Shown: one piece after another, positions 52,428 through 62,281 of the stretch
Numbering within the stretch: position 1 is the stretch's first letter
How the letters are laid out: each line of letters starts with the position of its first letter
From: Gammaproteobacteria bacterium
GTDB taxonomy: Bacteria; Gemmatimonadota; Gemmatimonadetes; Longimicrobiales; Gaopeijiaceae
Direction: 5' to 3'
DNA: 64,000 nucleotides
Assembly: GCA_028820325.1 (NCBI GenBank)
Contig: JAPPJO010000015.1
Coordinates: forward strand, 124,001 to 188,000
Position numbers and translations under genes: made by a program
Notes under the pieces: generated by a model
Seen by the model: the letters and a program-made list of their open reading frames with translations, nothing else
What the model was told of the DNA's origin: nothing
Databases searched by the model: none

Positions 52428-55076
52428 ATGAGGAGAAAGGGGATGAGACAAGCGACGACCACGCCGATCTCGGCGATGACAAGGAAGTGGACAGACCTGG
52501 GCATTGCGCTTGCGCTGACCCTGCTCACGACCGCGTTGGTATCGAGCACGGCGGCTGCGCAGAATCGTCAGAGCGACGACGCGCTGCCCACCATCGAAGA
52601 CAGAACCGGCTCGATGGAGCTCATGGACGGCTTCCTGCCCATGTACTGGGATGATGCCGGCGGCAGGATCTGGCTGGAAATCGCCCAGTGGGACACCGAC
52701 GTGTTGCACGCCTCCGGGATCGGTGCGGGTCTCGGGTCGAACGACATCGGCATCGACCGGGGGCAGTTGGCCGGTTCGCGCGTGGTGCGCTTCCATCGCG
52801 TGGGCCCGAAGGTGCTGATGATCCAGCCCAACTACCGCTTCCGCGCATCCAGCGACAACGCCGCCGAGCGGAAAGCGGTGGAGGACGCCTTCGCGCCCTC
52901 CACGCTGTGGGGCTTTGACGCGGCCGCGCAGACCGGCGACCGCGTGCTGATCGACTTCACGCCCTTCCTGCTGCAGGACATCGCCGGCTTCGCTGGACGC
53001 CTGCGGCCGGGCACCTACCGGCTGGACCAGAGCCGGAGCGCAGTCTACCTGCCGATGGTGATGAACTTCCCCGAGAACACGGAGATGGAGGCGTCGCTGA
53101 CCTTCGTGCGCCAGGACGGAGGGATGGCCGGCGGCCGCTTCGGAGGCGGCGGGGGTGGCGCCTTCGAGGGGGTCGGCAATGTCGCGGCCAACGCCGGCGC
53201 GGCTACGGTGCGGATGCACCATTCCTTCATCCAGTTGCCCGAGCTGGGCGAATACACGCCCCGCGCGCACGACTCCCGCTCCGGCTACGGCGGCATGTCC
53301 TTCCAGGACTACTCCGCAGCGCTGGACGAGCCCATGACCCAGCGCTTCATCCGCCGGCACCGCCTGGAGAAGCGCGATCCGACCGCAGCCATGAGCGAGC
53401 CTGTGGAGCCGCTCGTCTATTATCTGGATCCCGGGACGCCGGAACCCGTCCGATCCGCGCTGCTGGACGGCGCGCGGTGGTGGAACCAGGCCTTCGAGGC
53501 GGCCGGCTTCATCGACGCCTTCCGGGTGGAGATCCGGCCCGAAGACGTGAGCAGCCACGACGTGCGCTACAACGTCATCAACTGGGTGCACCGGTCGACG
53601 CGCGGGTGGAGCACGGGGGGCTCGATCACCGATCCGCGCACGGGCGAGATCCTCAAGGGAAACGTGACCCTGGGCTCGCTGCGGGTGCGGCAGGACTACA
53701 TGATCGCCGAGGGGCTGCTGGCGCCCTACGAGAACGGGGACGAGGACGTGCAGGACATCGCGGAGTGGGCGCTGGCGCGCATCCGTCAGCTGTCGGCCCA
53801 CGAGGTGGGGCACACGCTGGGGCTGGGGCACAACTACTACGACAGCGACGTCGGACGCATCTCGGTGCTGGACTACCCCCATCCGCTGATCACCTGGGAC
53901 GGCAGCGAGTTCGACTACTCGGAGGTGTACGACACCGACATCGGCGAGTGGGACAAGGTCGCGATCCGGTACGGATACTCCGACTTCCCGCCCGGGACGG
54001 ACGAGACCGCGGAGCTAAACCGGATCCTGGACGAGGCGTGGGAGCAGGATGTCCGCTATTTGACCGGCCAGGACGCCTCGGCGCACGCGCGGGTCGACCA
54101 GTGGTCGAACGGGACGGACGCCGGAGCCGAGCTCGACCGAATGCTCGACGTGCGGCGCGCGGCCATGGACCGCTTCGGCGAGCGCGTGATCCGCAAGGGC
54201 ATGCCGATGGCGCAGATGGAGGAGGTGCTGGTGCCCCTCTACATGCACCATCGCTACCAGGTGACCGCCGCCGCCTCGGTATTGGGCGGGATGCACTACA
54301 CCTATGCGACACGCGGCGACGGACTGGAACCGGTGCGGTCGGCCTCGGCGGACGAGCAGAAGCGGGCGCTGGACGCGCTGGTGCGGTCGTTGCAGCCGGC
54401 CGAACTGACCATCCCGGCGAAGGTTCTGGACGATTTGCCGCCCCGGCCCGCCGGCTACGGACGCACCCGCGAGCTCTTCCCGCGCTACACGGGGTCGATG
54501 TTCGACGCGGTGTCGCCGGCGGTGGTCGCGAGCGCCCACGTGGTGGGCGAGGTGCTGGAGCCCAGCAGGGCGGCGCGCCTGCTTGAACAGAACGCGCTCG
54601 ACGGGTCGCTGCCGGGCCTTGGCGACGTAATCGGCGCGCTCACGGCGGTGGGCGACCCGAACGCGGCGGACTCGCCCTACGAGGCGGAGGTGCGGCGCGC
54701 CATCGGCCGGGTGGTCGCGGACGGGCTGATGAGCCTCGCCGGCGCGGCCGCCATGCCCCAGGTGAGGGCGGTCGCGGCGCAGCACCTTGGGTGGCTCGGG
54801 GACGCGGCCGAGGGCCGGTCGATGGGCGACGACCACAACGCCGCCCACTTCGCCCTGCTGGCACGAGACATCCGGCGCTTCGAGGAGCGGCCCCACGAGC
54901 CGTGGGCACCGCTGGTGACGCCCGATGCGCCTCCCGGGGCCCCCATCGGCAGCGCGCCCATGGACTGGACCGGATTCGGGACGGGGCTCGGGGGCACCCT
55001 CGTGGCTCGGGCGGGGCTGGCAGACCTCACCTGGCTGGAGAAGCTGGTGCCGTTCTGCGCCTACGAGCAGTGGTAA
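52428..55076 (+). CDS. exported zinc-dependent metalloprotease (DUF5117/DUF4953 type)
   Basis: 882 residues from the ATG at 52428, with GGGGAGG upstream. A hydrophobic signal (about 24-43) ends AAAQ. DUF5117-like N-terminal half; catalytic HEVGHTLGLGH with H458, E459, H462 and H468 forms a metzincin-like zinc site; the long C-terminal half is helical. A Gly-rich loop (GGRFGGGGGGAF, about residue 237) is unusual. A large secreted or periplasmic peptidase, common in Bacteroidota and Gemmatimonadota; substrate unknown. Convergent with the next gene, 15 bp between stops. Confidence 0.88.
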   Translation: MRRKGMRQATTTPISAMTRKWTDLGIALALTLLTTALVSSTAAAQNRQSDDALPTIEDRTGSMELMDGFLPMYWDDAGGRIWLEIAQWDTDVLHASGIGAGLGSNDIGIDRGQLAGSRVVRFHRVGPKVLMIQPNYRFRASSDNAAERKAVEDAFAPSTLWGFDAAAQTGDRVLIDFTPFLLQDIAGFAGRLRPGTYRLDQSRSAVYLPMVMNFPENTEMEASLTFVRQDGGMAGGRFGGGGGGAFEGVGNVAANAGAATVRMHHSFIQLPELGEYTPRAHDSRSGYGGMSFQDYSAALDEPMTQRFIRRHRLEKRDPTAAMSEPVEPLVYYLDPGTPEPVRSALLDGARWWNQAFEAAGFIDAFRVEIRPEDVSSHDVRYNVINWVHRSTRGWSTGGSITDPRTGEILKGNVTLGSLRVRQDYMIAEGLLAPYENGDEDVQDIAEWALARIRQLSAHEVGHTLGLGHNYYDSDVGRISVLDYPHPLITWDGSEFDYSEVYDTDIGEWDKVAIRYGYSDFPPGTDETAELNRILDEAWEQDVRYLTGQDASAHARVDQWSNGTDAGAELDRMLDVRRAAMDRFGERVIRKGMPMAQMEEVLVPLYMHHRYQVTAAASVLGGMHYTYATRGDGLEPVRSASADEQKRALDALVRSLQPAELTIPAKVLDDLPPRPAGYGRTRELFPRYTGSMFDAVSPAVVASAHVVGEVLEPSRAARLLEQNALDGSLPGLGDVIGALTAVGDPNAADSPYEAEVRRAIGRVVADGLMSLAGAAAMPQVRAVAAQHLGWLGDAAEGRSMGDDHNAAHFALLARDIRRFEERPHEPWAPLVTPDAPPGAPIGSAPMDWTGFGTGLGGTLVARAGLADLTWLEKLVPFCAYEQW

Positions 55077-55091
55077 GGGTCAGCCTGCCCC

Positions 55092-56384
55092 TCAGCGCAG
55101 TACGCGGAAGATGCGGTCGGCAACCGTCGTCATGAGGGGCGTGCCGACTGCCAGCAGGACGATCCCCGCGGTCTCTGCGGCGCCGGCCTCGTTGCTCCTG
55201 CCCTCGATGAGCAGGAGGTAGCCGGCGGTCGCCGCCATGGCGCTTCCGAGCGCGGCGGGGAGAAAGCGTCCCTTGGAGCGGTCGGTCTGGCCGGCCCACC
55301 CGGCCGAGTAGCCTCCGGCCGCGCTGGGCAGCGCGAGCGCCAGGATGCCCGTGCCCGTCGTCAGGATGCCGGTGCAGCGCGGGCGCAGGCCCCCGAGGCC
55401 GGTATCGATTTCAAGACATTGGTTGGCCAGACCGAGGCCGACCGCCAGGCCGACCGCGTTCCCCACGAAGGAGCTGGCGAAGACCCGCTCCCACCCGTAG
55501 CGCTCCTCCTCCAGGGACCAGTCGAAGCCGGTAACCAGATTGTCGGCAGCGGCCTCGCGCTGGCGCTGCGGACCGGTCTTGGTCTCCACCAGCAGGGCGC
55601 CCCCTCCCGCGGCCATGCCGAACCGCGTCGACGCCTGCAGGGGCGACAGCAACTCCACGCGCGCGATGTCCTCGAGGGGCATCGAGAAGTAGAGCAGAGA
55701 GGGCGCCGCCGAGCGGACTCCATCGACATAAACCGACACCTCGTTGCACCCACCTTGCGCCGACGTGGAACGGTATTCGACGCACGAGCCGGTCCTTCCC
55801 GATCGTACCCGGAGGCCGGGCAGGTGCTGCGCGAGTACTTCGGACAGACCGAGTCCGCGGCGGGCGGCCTCGCTGAGCTGCGCAGGCCCGACCTCATTGA
55901 TGGAATGGCCGGTGGAGATCCGCCTCCGCTCCAGCTCCGTGACCGCCTCCACGACCAGGGGCTCGAGTTCGATGGTTCGCGCCGCAAGGCGCACATCGAG
56001 ACGCAGATCCTCGCCCGGATTTACGGCGATTTCCCGCGACTGGTCGCCGTAGGCCAGATGCTCCACCACCAGGATGTGCGCCCCCTCGGGAACATCCGTG
56101 AAACGGAACATCCCGTCGGCATCGGTCACGGTGGAGAGGCCGAGGTCGTGGAGGCGCACGACGACATCGGGGATGGGCCGCGAATTCTCATGCTCGAGCA
56201 CGCGGCCGGTCAGAGTCCCCGTTTGCTGGGCGGCGGCTGCGGTCACGGACACCAGCGTCAGGACGTACAGCAGGGCTGCGAACGAGGCCGCGCGGGCACA
56301 CTTGGCGAGCGCGCGCCGCGCCGCAACCGAGAATCCCGGATGTGCGGCGGTTTGTGCCGGTCGGACCGGCCGGAGGGAAGTCAT
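55092..56384 (-). CDS. carboxypeptidase-regulatory plus plug-domain protein without barrel, set 2
   Basis: 430 residues. N-terminal hydrophobic segment ending AAAQQ, carboxypeptidase-regulatory domain (LTGRVLEHENSRPIPDVVV), plug-like domain with the cysteine pair in TGSCVEYRS and GGCNEVSVYVDGV, and four C-terminal hydrophobic stretches. Full-length homologue of the gene at 39268. It is about 5.7 kb from its SusCD set, separated by three plus-strand genes, which suggests the set was split by insertion or rearrangement. Role unknown. Confidence 0.75.
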   Translation of the reverse strand: MTSLRPVRPAQTAAHPGFSVAARRALAKCARAASFAALLYVLTLVSVTAAAAQQTGTLTGRVLEHENSRPIPDVVVRLHDLGLSTVTDADGMFRFTDVPEGAHILVVEHLAYGDQSREIAVNPGEDLRLDVRLAARTIELEPLVVEAVTELERRRISTGHSINEVGPAQLSEAARRGLGLSEVLAQHLPGLRVRSGRTGSCVEYRSTSAQGGCNEVSVYVDGVRSAAPSLLYFSMPLEDIARVELLSPLQASTRFGMAAGGGALLVETKTGPQRQREAAADNLVTGFDWSLEEERYGWERVFASSFVGNAVGLAVGLGLANQCLEIDTGLGGLRPRCTGILTTGTGILALALPSAAGGYSAGWAGQTDRSKGRFLPAALGSAMAATAGYLLLIEGRSNEAGAAETAGIVLLAVGTPLMTTVADRIFRVLR

Positions 56385-56504
56385 GCGCGAGCCTGTCGGG
56401 GAAAAGCGTGCCAGATCAAAATACCCTGAGCCGATCCGGCGCGTTCCGATACCGGGCTGGGCCCGGGGGATGCCTCCAAAGCTAGCGCTGGCGCACCGTC
56501 GCCG

Positions 56505-57926
56505 CTAACGCCGGGGCGCCGGCGAGGGTCCGATGTCCACCCGGATGTCGCGCCACTTTCCCTGCCGGTAGCGCGCCACGCTCAGGATGCAGCGGGCGGC
56601 GTGTCCCAGCAGAATCGCGGTCCAGACGTCGGTGGGTTCAAGACCGCGCATCTGCTGCAGGATCGCCAGCAGGCCGAGCGGAATCACCACCTGGGAGATG
56701 ATGGAAATGAACAGCGGACTGCGGGTGTCGCCGCTCCCCTGCAGTCCGCCGGTGTATGTAAGCGCGACGGTCACGAAGAGCCCCGAGATGCTCAGGAAGG
56801 CCAGCAGCTGGACTCCCAGGCCGGCCACCCGGGGATCCTCCATGCCGAAGATGGAGAGCAAGGCCTCGGGGACGAGCAGAAATATTGTGCCCACGGCGAT
56901 GGCGACCCCCAGGCCGATGCGCGAAGCGACCCGCACCCCTTGGACGGCCCGTTCCGGATGTCCCGCTCCCAGATTCTGTCCGACCACCGCCCCCGTAGCG
57001 CCCATCAGACCCAGCGAGGTCCAGGTAATGAGCGAGAACAGCTGCACGTAGCCGACGGCGTAGGCGGCCTGCGCCTCCGCGCTCAGGGCGAGTGATCCGA
57101 TGAAGCGGAGCAGCAGCACGCCGCCGAGGTTCATGACCACGCCCTGGATGCCGGCGGGGAGCCCGAACCGGAACAGTTGGCGGATGATCGCCCAGTCCGG
57201 CGCCAGGGACATGCCGCGTTCGAAGGAAACCACCGTCCTGTGCGAGAGCAGCAGCCAGAGCACGTACCCGCTCACGATCACTCCGGAGATCACGCTGCCC
57301 ATCGCCGCGCCCGCGGTGCCGAAGGACGGGATGGGCCCCAGGCCGCGAATGAGGATCACGCTGAAGGTGATGTTGAGGAGGGTCAGGGCCACGCCGAGGC
57401 GGAGGGGCGTTCGCGCGTCTCCGGCCGCCCGGAATGCCCCTCCGGCCATGAAGAACATCATGGTGCCGAAGCTGAAGACGAAGAGGATGCGCAGGTAGGG
57501 GAGTGCCTCCTGCTGGACTTCTGCGGTCGCGCGCACCAGCCCCAGCAGGGAGGGAGCGAGGAAGTACCCCAGAGGCGCGACGATGCCTACGGACAGAGCC
57601 GCGGCCGTGAGGAAGGCCTGGTAGACGGTCCGATTGACCTTGTCCCTGTCGCCCGCGCCGGCGAAACGGGCCACCAGAATGCCCATCCCCGTGAACAGCG
57701 AGGACACGAAGGTGATGACGACGAGGTAGATCTGCGAGGACACGCCGATGGCGGCGTTGCCCGCGTAGCCCACGTAGTTGCCGACCATCGCATGGCCGAC
57801 CACCCCCTGCATGCCGGCGATCACGTTCTGCAGCATGGTCGGCCACGCGAGCATCCATACCGCCAGCGGGACCGGCCCTTCTACGATGCTCCGGTCGAAG
57901 GGGCGTCCGCCGGCCCGCCGGGACAT
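56505..57926 (-). CDS. MATE family multidrug/toxin exporter
   Basis: 473 residues with twelve predicted transmembrane helices in two repeats of six. Typical MATE features: PLAVWMLAWPTMLQN at the start, GMGILVARFAGAGD (transport loop), a matching GQNLGAGHPERAVQGV in the second half, and TYTGGLQGSGDTRSP. Uses a Na+ or H+ gradient to export organic compounds across the inner membrane. It starts 21 bp after the sdhB stop on the same strand, so it may share the sdh transcript. Confidence 0.9.
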   Translation of the reverse strand: MSRRAGGRPFDRSIVEGPVPLAVWMLAWPTMLQNVIAGMQGVVGHAMVGNYVGYAGNAAIGVSSQIYLVVITFVSSLFTGMGILVARFAGAGDRDKVNRTVYQAFLTAAALSVGIVAPLGYFLAPSLLGLVRATAEVQQEALPYLRILFVFSFGTMMFFMAGGAFRAAGDARTPLRLGVALTLLNITFSVILIRGLGPIPSFGTAGAAMGSVISGVIVSGYVLWLLLSHRTVVSFERGMSLAPDWAIIRQLFRFGLPAGIQGVVMNLGGVLLLRFIGSLALSAEAQAAYAVGYVQLFSLITWTSLGLMGATGAVVGQNLGAGHPERAVQGVRVASRIGLGVAIAVGTIFLLVPEALLSIFGMEDPRVAGLGVQLLAFLSISGLFVTVALTYTGGLQGSGDTRSPLFISIISQVVIPLGLLAILQQMRGLEPTDVWTAILLGHAARCILSVARYRQGKWRDIRVDIGPSPAPRR

Positions 57927-57947
57927 GTCGCGAACGACCCGCTGGGG

Positions 57948-58703
57948 TCAGGCCGGCGTGCCTTTTCTCCGGACGACCCGGAGGAGCTTCGCCAGGGGGT
58001 CGTACGCCCGGTCCACGACACGCTCCTTCAGGGGGATGATGGCGTTGTCGGTGATGGTGATGCTCTCGGGACACACCTTGGTACAGCACTTGGTGATGTT
58101 GCAGTAGCCCACGCCCTGGTCCTTGCGCAGGGCCTCGAGCCGGTCTCCGGTGTCGAGCGGATGCATCTCCAGCGCCGCGACGTGCACCATGAAGCGCGGC
58201 CCGATGAACTCCTCGTGCAGGTGGTGGTCCCTCAGCACGTGACATACGTCCTGGCAAAGGAAGCACTCGATGCACTTGCGGAATTCCATCACCCGGTCGA
58301 CGTCCTCCTGGAAGATCTCCCAGCTGCCGTCCTCATTGTCGGGCTTGCGGGGCTGGAAGGCGGCGATGTTCTCCTTCACGCGGTAGTTCCAGGAGACGTC
58401 GGTGACCAGGTCGCGCACCAGCGGGAAGGCCTTCATGGGCTCGATGGTGACCGGCTCGTCCATGGGAAGGTCGCTCAGCCGGGTCATGCACATGAGCTTC
58501 GGCATGCCGTTCACCTCGGCGGAACACGACCCGCAGCGGCCCGCCTTGCAGTTCCAGCGCACCGCAAGGTCGTTCGCCTGCTCGGCCTGGATCCTGTGGA
58601 CGGCGTCGAGCACCACCATCCCCGTGGTGGTCTCGATGGTATAGTCCTGGAACCCCCCGGTCTCCCCGTCCCCTCTCCAGACCCTGAACGTGCTCTCGGC
58701 CAT
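57948..58703 (-). CDS. sdhB: succinate dehydrogenase iron-sulphur subunit
   Basis: 251 residues. [2Fe-2S] site C52, C57, C60, C72; [4Fe-4S] and [3Fe-4S] ligands in CIECFLCQDVCH (C144, C147, C150, C154) and CNITKCCTKVCP (C201, C206 or C207, C211). Carries electrons from the flavoprotein to the membrane anchor and quinone. Its ATG overlaps the sdhA stop by one base (TAATG), so translation is coupled. MATE follows downstream. Confidence 0.93.
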   Translation of the reverse strand: MAESTFRVWRGDGETGGFQDYTIETTTGMVVLDAVHRIQAEQANDLAVRWNCKAGRCGSCSAEVNGMPKLMCMTRLSDLPMDEPVTIEPMKAFPLVRDLVTDVSWNYRVKENIAAFQPRKPDNEDGSWEIFQEDVDRVMEFRKCIECFLCQDVCHVLRDHHLHEEFIGPRFMVHVAALEMHPLDTGDRLEALRKDQGVGYCNITKCCTKVCPESITITDNAIIPLKERVVDRAYDPLAKLLRVVRRKGTPA

Positions 58704-60514
58704 TATCCCTGTTCCTCGATGATTCGGGTCAGCCGCCCGGGCAGCTCGCGGACCGGTTCCCTGCGACTCTTCATGTTGCCGTCCGCGTCCTTCCACAACA
58801 CGAGGTTGTAGCGTCCCCAGTCCGGATCCTTGGCGGGGTAGTCGACGCGTGAGTGGGCGCCGCGGCTCTCCCTGCGTCCGATGGCGGCTCGGGTTGCGGC
58901 TTCGGAGACCGTGAGCAGACAGTCGAGATCGAGGGCCGTGTGCCAGCCGGGGTTGTACTCCCGGTTGCCGGTCACCGCGACGTTCGCGGCCCGCTCCTTG
59001 AGTGCCTCGATCTGCTCGAGCGCCGATGCCAGGTCGTCCTCGGTGCGCACGATCCCGACCTGGTTCTGCATCAGCTCCTGGAGGTCTTCCTGCACCTTAT
59101 AGGGCCCCTCCCCTCCGTCGTTGGCGAACGGGGCCAGGGAGTGGCGCTCGGCCGCCACGACCTGCTCGGGGTCGAGCGAGGGGGCGGCGCTCTCGCTCGC
59201 GAAACGGGCCGCGTACTCGCCGGCCCGCTTGCCGAAGACCAGGAGGTCCGAGAGGGAGTTGCCGCCCAGGCGGTTGGCGCCGTGCAGCCCCGCCGCGCAC
59301 TCCCCGGCGGCGAACAGGCCGGGCACGTTGGACATCTGCGTGTCGGCGTCCACACGCACGCCGCCCATCACGTAGTGCGTGGTGGGTCCGACCTCCATGG
59401 GCTCCTTCGTGATGTCGATGTCCGCCAGCGCCTTGAACTGGTGGTACATCCCGGGAAGCTTCCTGCGGATGTGCGCCGGGGCGTCGGAGATCTTCTCCGA
59501 AATCCAGGCGATGTCGAGGAACGCGCCGCCGTGGGGGCTTCCACGTCCCTCCTTCACCTCGCGCACGATGCAGCGGGCGACGTGGTCGCGGGTGAGCAGC
59601 TCCGGGGGACGGCGCGCGTCGCGGTCGCCCACCACGTAGCGCCACCCCTCCTCGGGCGAGTCGGCCGTCTGCTCCTTGTAGAGGGCCGGGATGTCGTCGA
59701 ACATGAATCGGCGCCCCTCGGAATTGCGCAGCACGCCGCCTTCCCCGCGCACCCCCTCGGTGACCAGGATGCCGCGCACGCTCGGGGGCCACACCATGCC
59801 CGTGGGATGGAACTGGATGAACTCCATGTCCACCAGCTCGGCCCCCGCGTGGTAGGCGAGGGCGTGCCCGTCCCCGGTGTATTCCCAGCTGTTGGAGGTG
59901 ATCTGGTAGGCCTTGCCGATCCCTCCGGTGGCGAGCACCACCGCCTTCGCTCCGAAGACCTGGAAGCGGCCCCGCTCGCGGTCGTAGGCGAAGGCCCCCG
60001 CCACTCGCCCGCCGTCCAGCAGCAGGCGGGTCACGGTGCACTCCATGAAGACGTCCATGCCCTGGTGGACGCCGTGGTCCTGCAGAGTGCGGATCATCTC
60101 CAGGCCGGTGCGGTCGCCCACGTGCGCCAGCCGGGGGTAGGCGTGGCCGCCGAAGTTCCGCTGCAGGATGCGCCCGTCCGGGGTGCGGTCCATGAGCGCC
60201 CCCCAGGCCTCGAGCTCCCGCACCCGGTCGGGGGATTCCCGCGCGTGCAGCTCGGCCATGCGCCAGTCGTTCAGGTACTGGCCGCCGCGCATGGTGTCGG
60301 CGAAGTGCACCTCCCAGCTGTCGCGCTCGTCCACGTTGGCGAGCGCCGCCGCGACCCCGCCCTCGGCCATGACGGTGTGCGCCTTGCCCAGGAGGGACTT
60401 GCACACCAGGCCCACGGAGGCGCCTGCGGCGGCGGCCTCGATGGCGGCCCTCAGCCCCGCCCCGCCTGCTCCGACGATCAGGACGTCGTGTTCGTGCCGC
60501 TCGAACTCCGCCAT
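58703..60514 (-). CDS. sdhA: succinate dehydrogenase flavoprotein subunit
   Basis: 603 residues from the ATG at 60514; the frame runs further upstream antiparallel to the anchor gene as a shadow. Rossmann FAD motif GAGGAG (15-20), the covalent-FAD histidine in KAHTVMAEGG, active-site stretches FIQFHPTGM and THYVMGGVRVD, and ERRESRGAHSR-like capping residues near the C-terminus (RRESRGAHSRVDYP). Oxidises succinate to fumarate on the cytoplasmic side of the inner membrane. Start overlaps the anchor gene stop by one base (TGATG). Confidence 0.93.
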   Translation of the reverse strand: MAEFERHEHDVLIVGAGGAGLRAAIEAAAAGASVGLVCKSLLGKAHTVMAEGGVAAALANVDERDSWEVHFADTMRGGQYLNDWRMAELHARESPDRVRELEAWGALMDRTPDGRILQRNFGGHAYPRLAHVGDRTGLEMIRTLQDHGVHQGMDVFMECTVTRLLLDGGRVAGAFAYDRERGRFQVFGAKAVVLATGGIGKAYQITSNSWEYTGDGHALAYHAGAELVDMEFIQFHPTGMVWPPSVRGILVTEGVRGEGGVLRNSEGRRFMFDDIPALYKEQTADSPEEGWRYVVGDRDARRPPELLTRDHVARCIVREVKEGRGSPHGGAFLDIAWISEKISDAPAHIRRKLPGMYHQFKALADIDITKEPMEVGPTTHYVMGGVRVDADTQMSNVPGLFAAGECAAGLHGANRLGGNSLSDLLVFGKRAGEYAARFASESAAPSLDPEQVVAAERHSLAPFANDGGEGPYKVQEDLQELMQNQVGIVRTEDDLASALEQIEALKERAANVAVTGNREYNPGWHTALDLDCLLTVSEAATRAAIGRRESRGAHSRVDYPAKDPDWGRYNLVLWKDADGNMKSRREPVRELPGRLTRIIEEQG

Positions 60515-61353
60515 CAGAGGATCCTCCAGTCGGTCCAGATGCCCATGGAGCAGAGGCGCACGTAGACGTCCGCGAAGCCCACCCAGATGAGGCTCATCCA
60601 CGCCCACAGCATGTGGCGCCGGTTGAAGCAGCTCACGCACCTGTGCGCCTGCTGGCGCACCGGCTTCGAGGAGAGCTTGTCCAGCCCGCCGCCGACCACG
60701 TGGCGCAGCGAGTGACACCCAAAGACGTAGCCCGCCAGAAGGACGACGTTGATTGCCAGCACGAGCGATCCGACCCCCACGCCGAACGATTCGCCGCCGC
60801 CGGGCGCCTCGAACCAGAAGCCCTTCCAGGCATCGTAGGAGAGGATCACGATGAAGATGAGGGCGATGTAGAGGAAATAGCGGTGGATGTTCTGCACGAT
60901 CAGCGGGAAGGAGTTCTCGCCCAAATAGACCTTGCGCGGCTCTCCCACGGTGCATGAGGGAGGATCGGCCCAGAAGGCCTTGTAGTAGGCGCCGCGGTAG
61001 TAGTAGCAGGTCACGCGGAAGCCCAGCGGGGCCCACAGGATGAGGTAGGCGGGGGACCAGGGGAGCCAGCCCAGCCACGACTCCTCCCACCAGGCCGGGC
61101 GCGGCCCCAGCCACGCGTGGTGGGAGTCGCCGAAGAGCTCCGGCGAGTAGTAGGGCGAGAGGTAGTTCCCGAAGGAATAGTACTCACCCTGGAAGATCGC
61201 CCAGGTGGTGTAGACGATGAAGGTGCTGAAGACCAGGAAGACCGTCAGCGGCTCCAGCCACCACCGGTCGCGGCGCATGGTGCCGCCGAACGGATTGCGG
61301 GCGGCCAGGGAAGTCGGGTTTCGGACCGGAAGCGAGGTCGTGCCTGACGCCAT
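60514..61353 (-). CDS. sdhC: succinate dehydrogenase membrane anchor, mycobacterial Sdh1-like
   Basis: 279 residues from the ATG at 61353, preceded by AGGAGGATAGGA. About five transmembrane helices in a single fused anchor. CYYYRGAYYKAFWADPPSC, GENSFPLIVQNIHRYF, GCHSLRHVVGGGLDKLSSKP and NRRHMLWAW are the blocks I associate with the anchor of the mycobacterial Sdh1 enzyme, whose structure was reported to hold a membrane-embedded Rieske-type cluster. C213, H214, H218, C239, C242 and H247 are candidate ligands, but I cannot assign them. First gene of the sdh operon. Confidence 0.85.
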   Translation of the reverse strand: MASGTTSLPVRNPTSLAARNPFGGTMRRDRWWLEPLTVFLVFSTFIVYTTWAIFQGEYYSFGNYLSPYYSPELFGDSHHAWLGPRPAWWEESWLGWLPWSPAYLILWAPLGFRVTCYYYRGAYYKAFWADPPSCTVGEPRKVYLGENSFPLIVQNIHRYFLYIALIFIVILSYDAWKGFWFEAPGGGESFGVGVGSLVLAINVVLLAGYVFGCHSLRHVVGGGLDKLSSKPVRQQAHRCVSCFNRRHMLWAWMSLIWVGFADVYVRLCSMGIWTDWRIL

Positions 61354-61539
61354 TCCTATCCTCCTGCGAGCGCCCGTGCGGCGCTTCTGTGAGATCGTGG
61401 ACGGGCCTGCCGGTCGTGGTTGCCGGGCGCGCCCTTCCGCCTTGCCGCGGCGGCTCCGTCGGAGCCCGGGGCGCACGGCTGCAGAAGAATATCCCCGAGG
61501 CGGTCATTCGCCAATACGCGACGGGGGCCGGGGTCGCGA

Positions 61540-62253
61540 CTACGGCACCGGATGTGGCTCGCCGCGGTCTCCGATTGCGCAGGCCCGGCTCCAGACGGCG
61601 TCGAACATCTCCTCGGTGAGCTTGCCCGTGAAGGTGTTCTGCTGGGAGGGATGGTAGGAGGCCAGCACCGTCAGGCCGGGGCGGATGGGCACCTCGACTG
61701 CGTGGCCGAAGCGGGGCACGGGTCTGGGGACGGGCTCGCCTCGGTCACGCAGCAGGCGAAGCACGACCGAGAAGGCGAAGGCGCCGAGCGCGACCACCAC
61801 GCGCAGATCGGGCAGCAGATCCCATTCGCGTTCGAGGAACAGGCGGCAGGCATCGCGCTCGGCGGTCGTGGGCCGGTTCTTCGGCGGAGCGCACCGTACC
61901 GCGGCGGTGATCCAGGTTCCCTTCAGGGTGAGGCCGTCGTCGCGCGAGACCGAGTTCGGCTGCGAGGCGAGGCCGGCCCGGTGGAGCGCCCCGTAGAGCA
62001 GGTTGCCCGAAGCATCGCCGGTGAACATGCGCCCGGTCCGGTTGGAGCCGTGCGCGCCCGGCGCCAGCCCCACCACCACCAGCCGGGCCGCGGGGTCTCC
62101 GAATCCGGGCACCGGCCGGCCCCAGTACTCCTCGGTGGCGTAGGCCGCCCGCTTCGTGCGCGCGACCCGCTCCCGCCACTCGACCAGGCGCGGGCATCGG
62201 CGGCAGGCGCTGACCTCGGTGGCTAGCGTGGCGAGGGGATGAGTGGGGGTCAC
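61540..62253 (-). CDS. family 5 (UdgB-type) uracil-DNA glycosylase
   Basis: 237 residues. Four cysteines C17, C20, C121 and C136 for the [4Fe-4S] cluster, catalytic motif GLAPGAHGSNRTGRMF (62-77), and HPSQQNTFTGKL near the C-terminus. The absence of an acidic residue in the first motif (GLAPGAHG) is the mark of family 5 rather than family 4. Removes uracil, and often other deaminated bases, from DNA. The start is 28 bp after the selD stop, so they may be co-transcribed. Confidence 0.9.
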   Translation of the reverse strand: MTPTHPLATLATEVSACRRCPRLVEWRERVARTKRAAYATEEYWGRPVPGFGDPAARLVVVGLAPGAHGSNRTGRMFTGDASGNLLYGALHRAGLASQPNSVSRDDGLTLKGTWITAAVRCAPPKNRPTTAERDACRLFLEREWDLLPDLRVVVALGAFAFSVVLRLLRDRGEPVPRPVPRFGHAVEVPIRPGLTVLASYHPSQQNTFTGKLTEEMFDAVWSRACAIGDRGEPHPVP

Positions 62254-62281
62254 GATCGGCGGCGGGGGCGGTGATTCGGGC

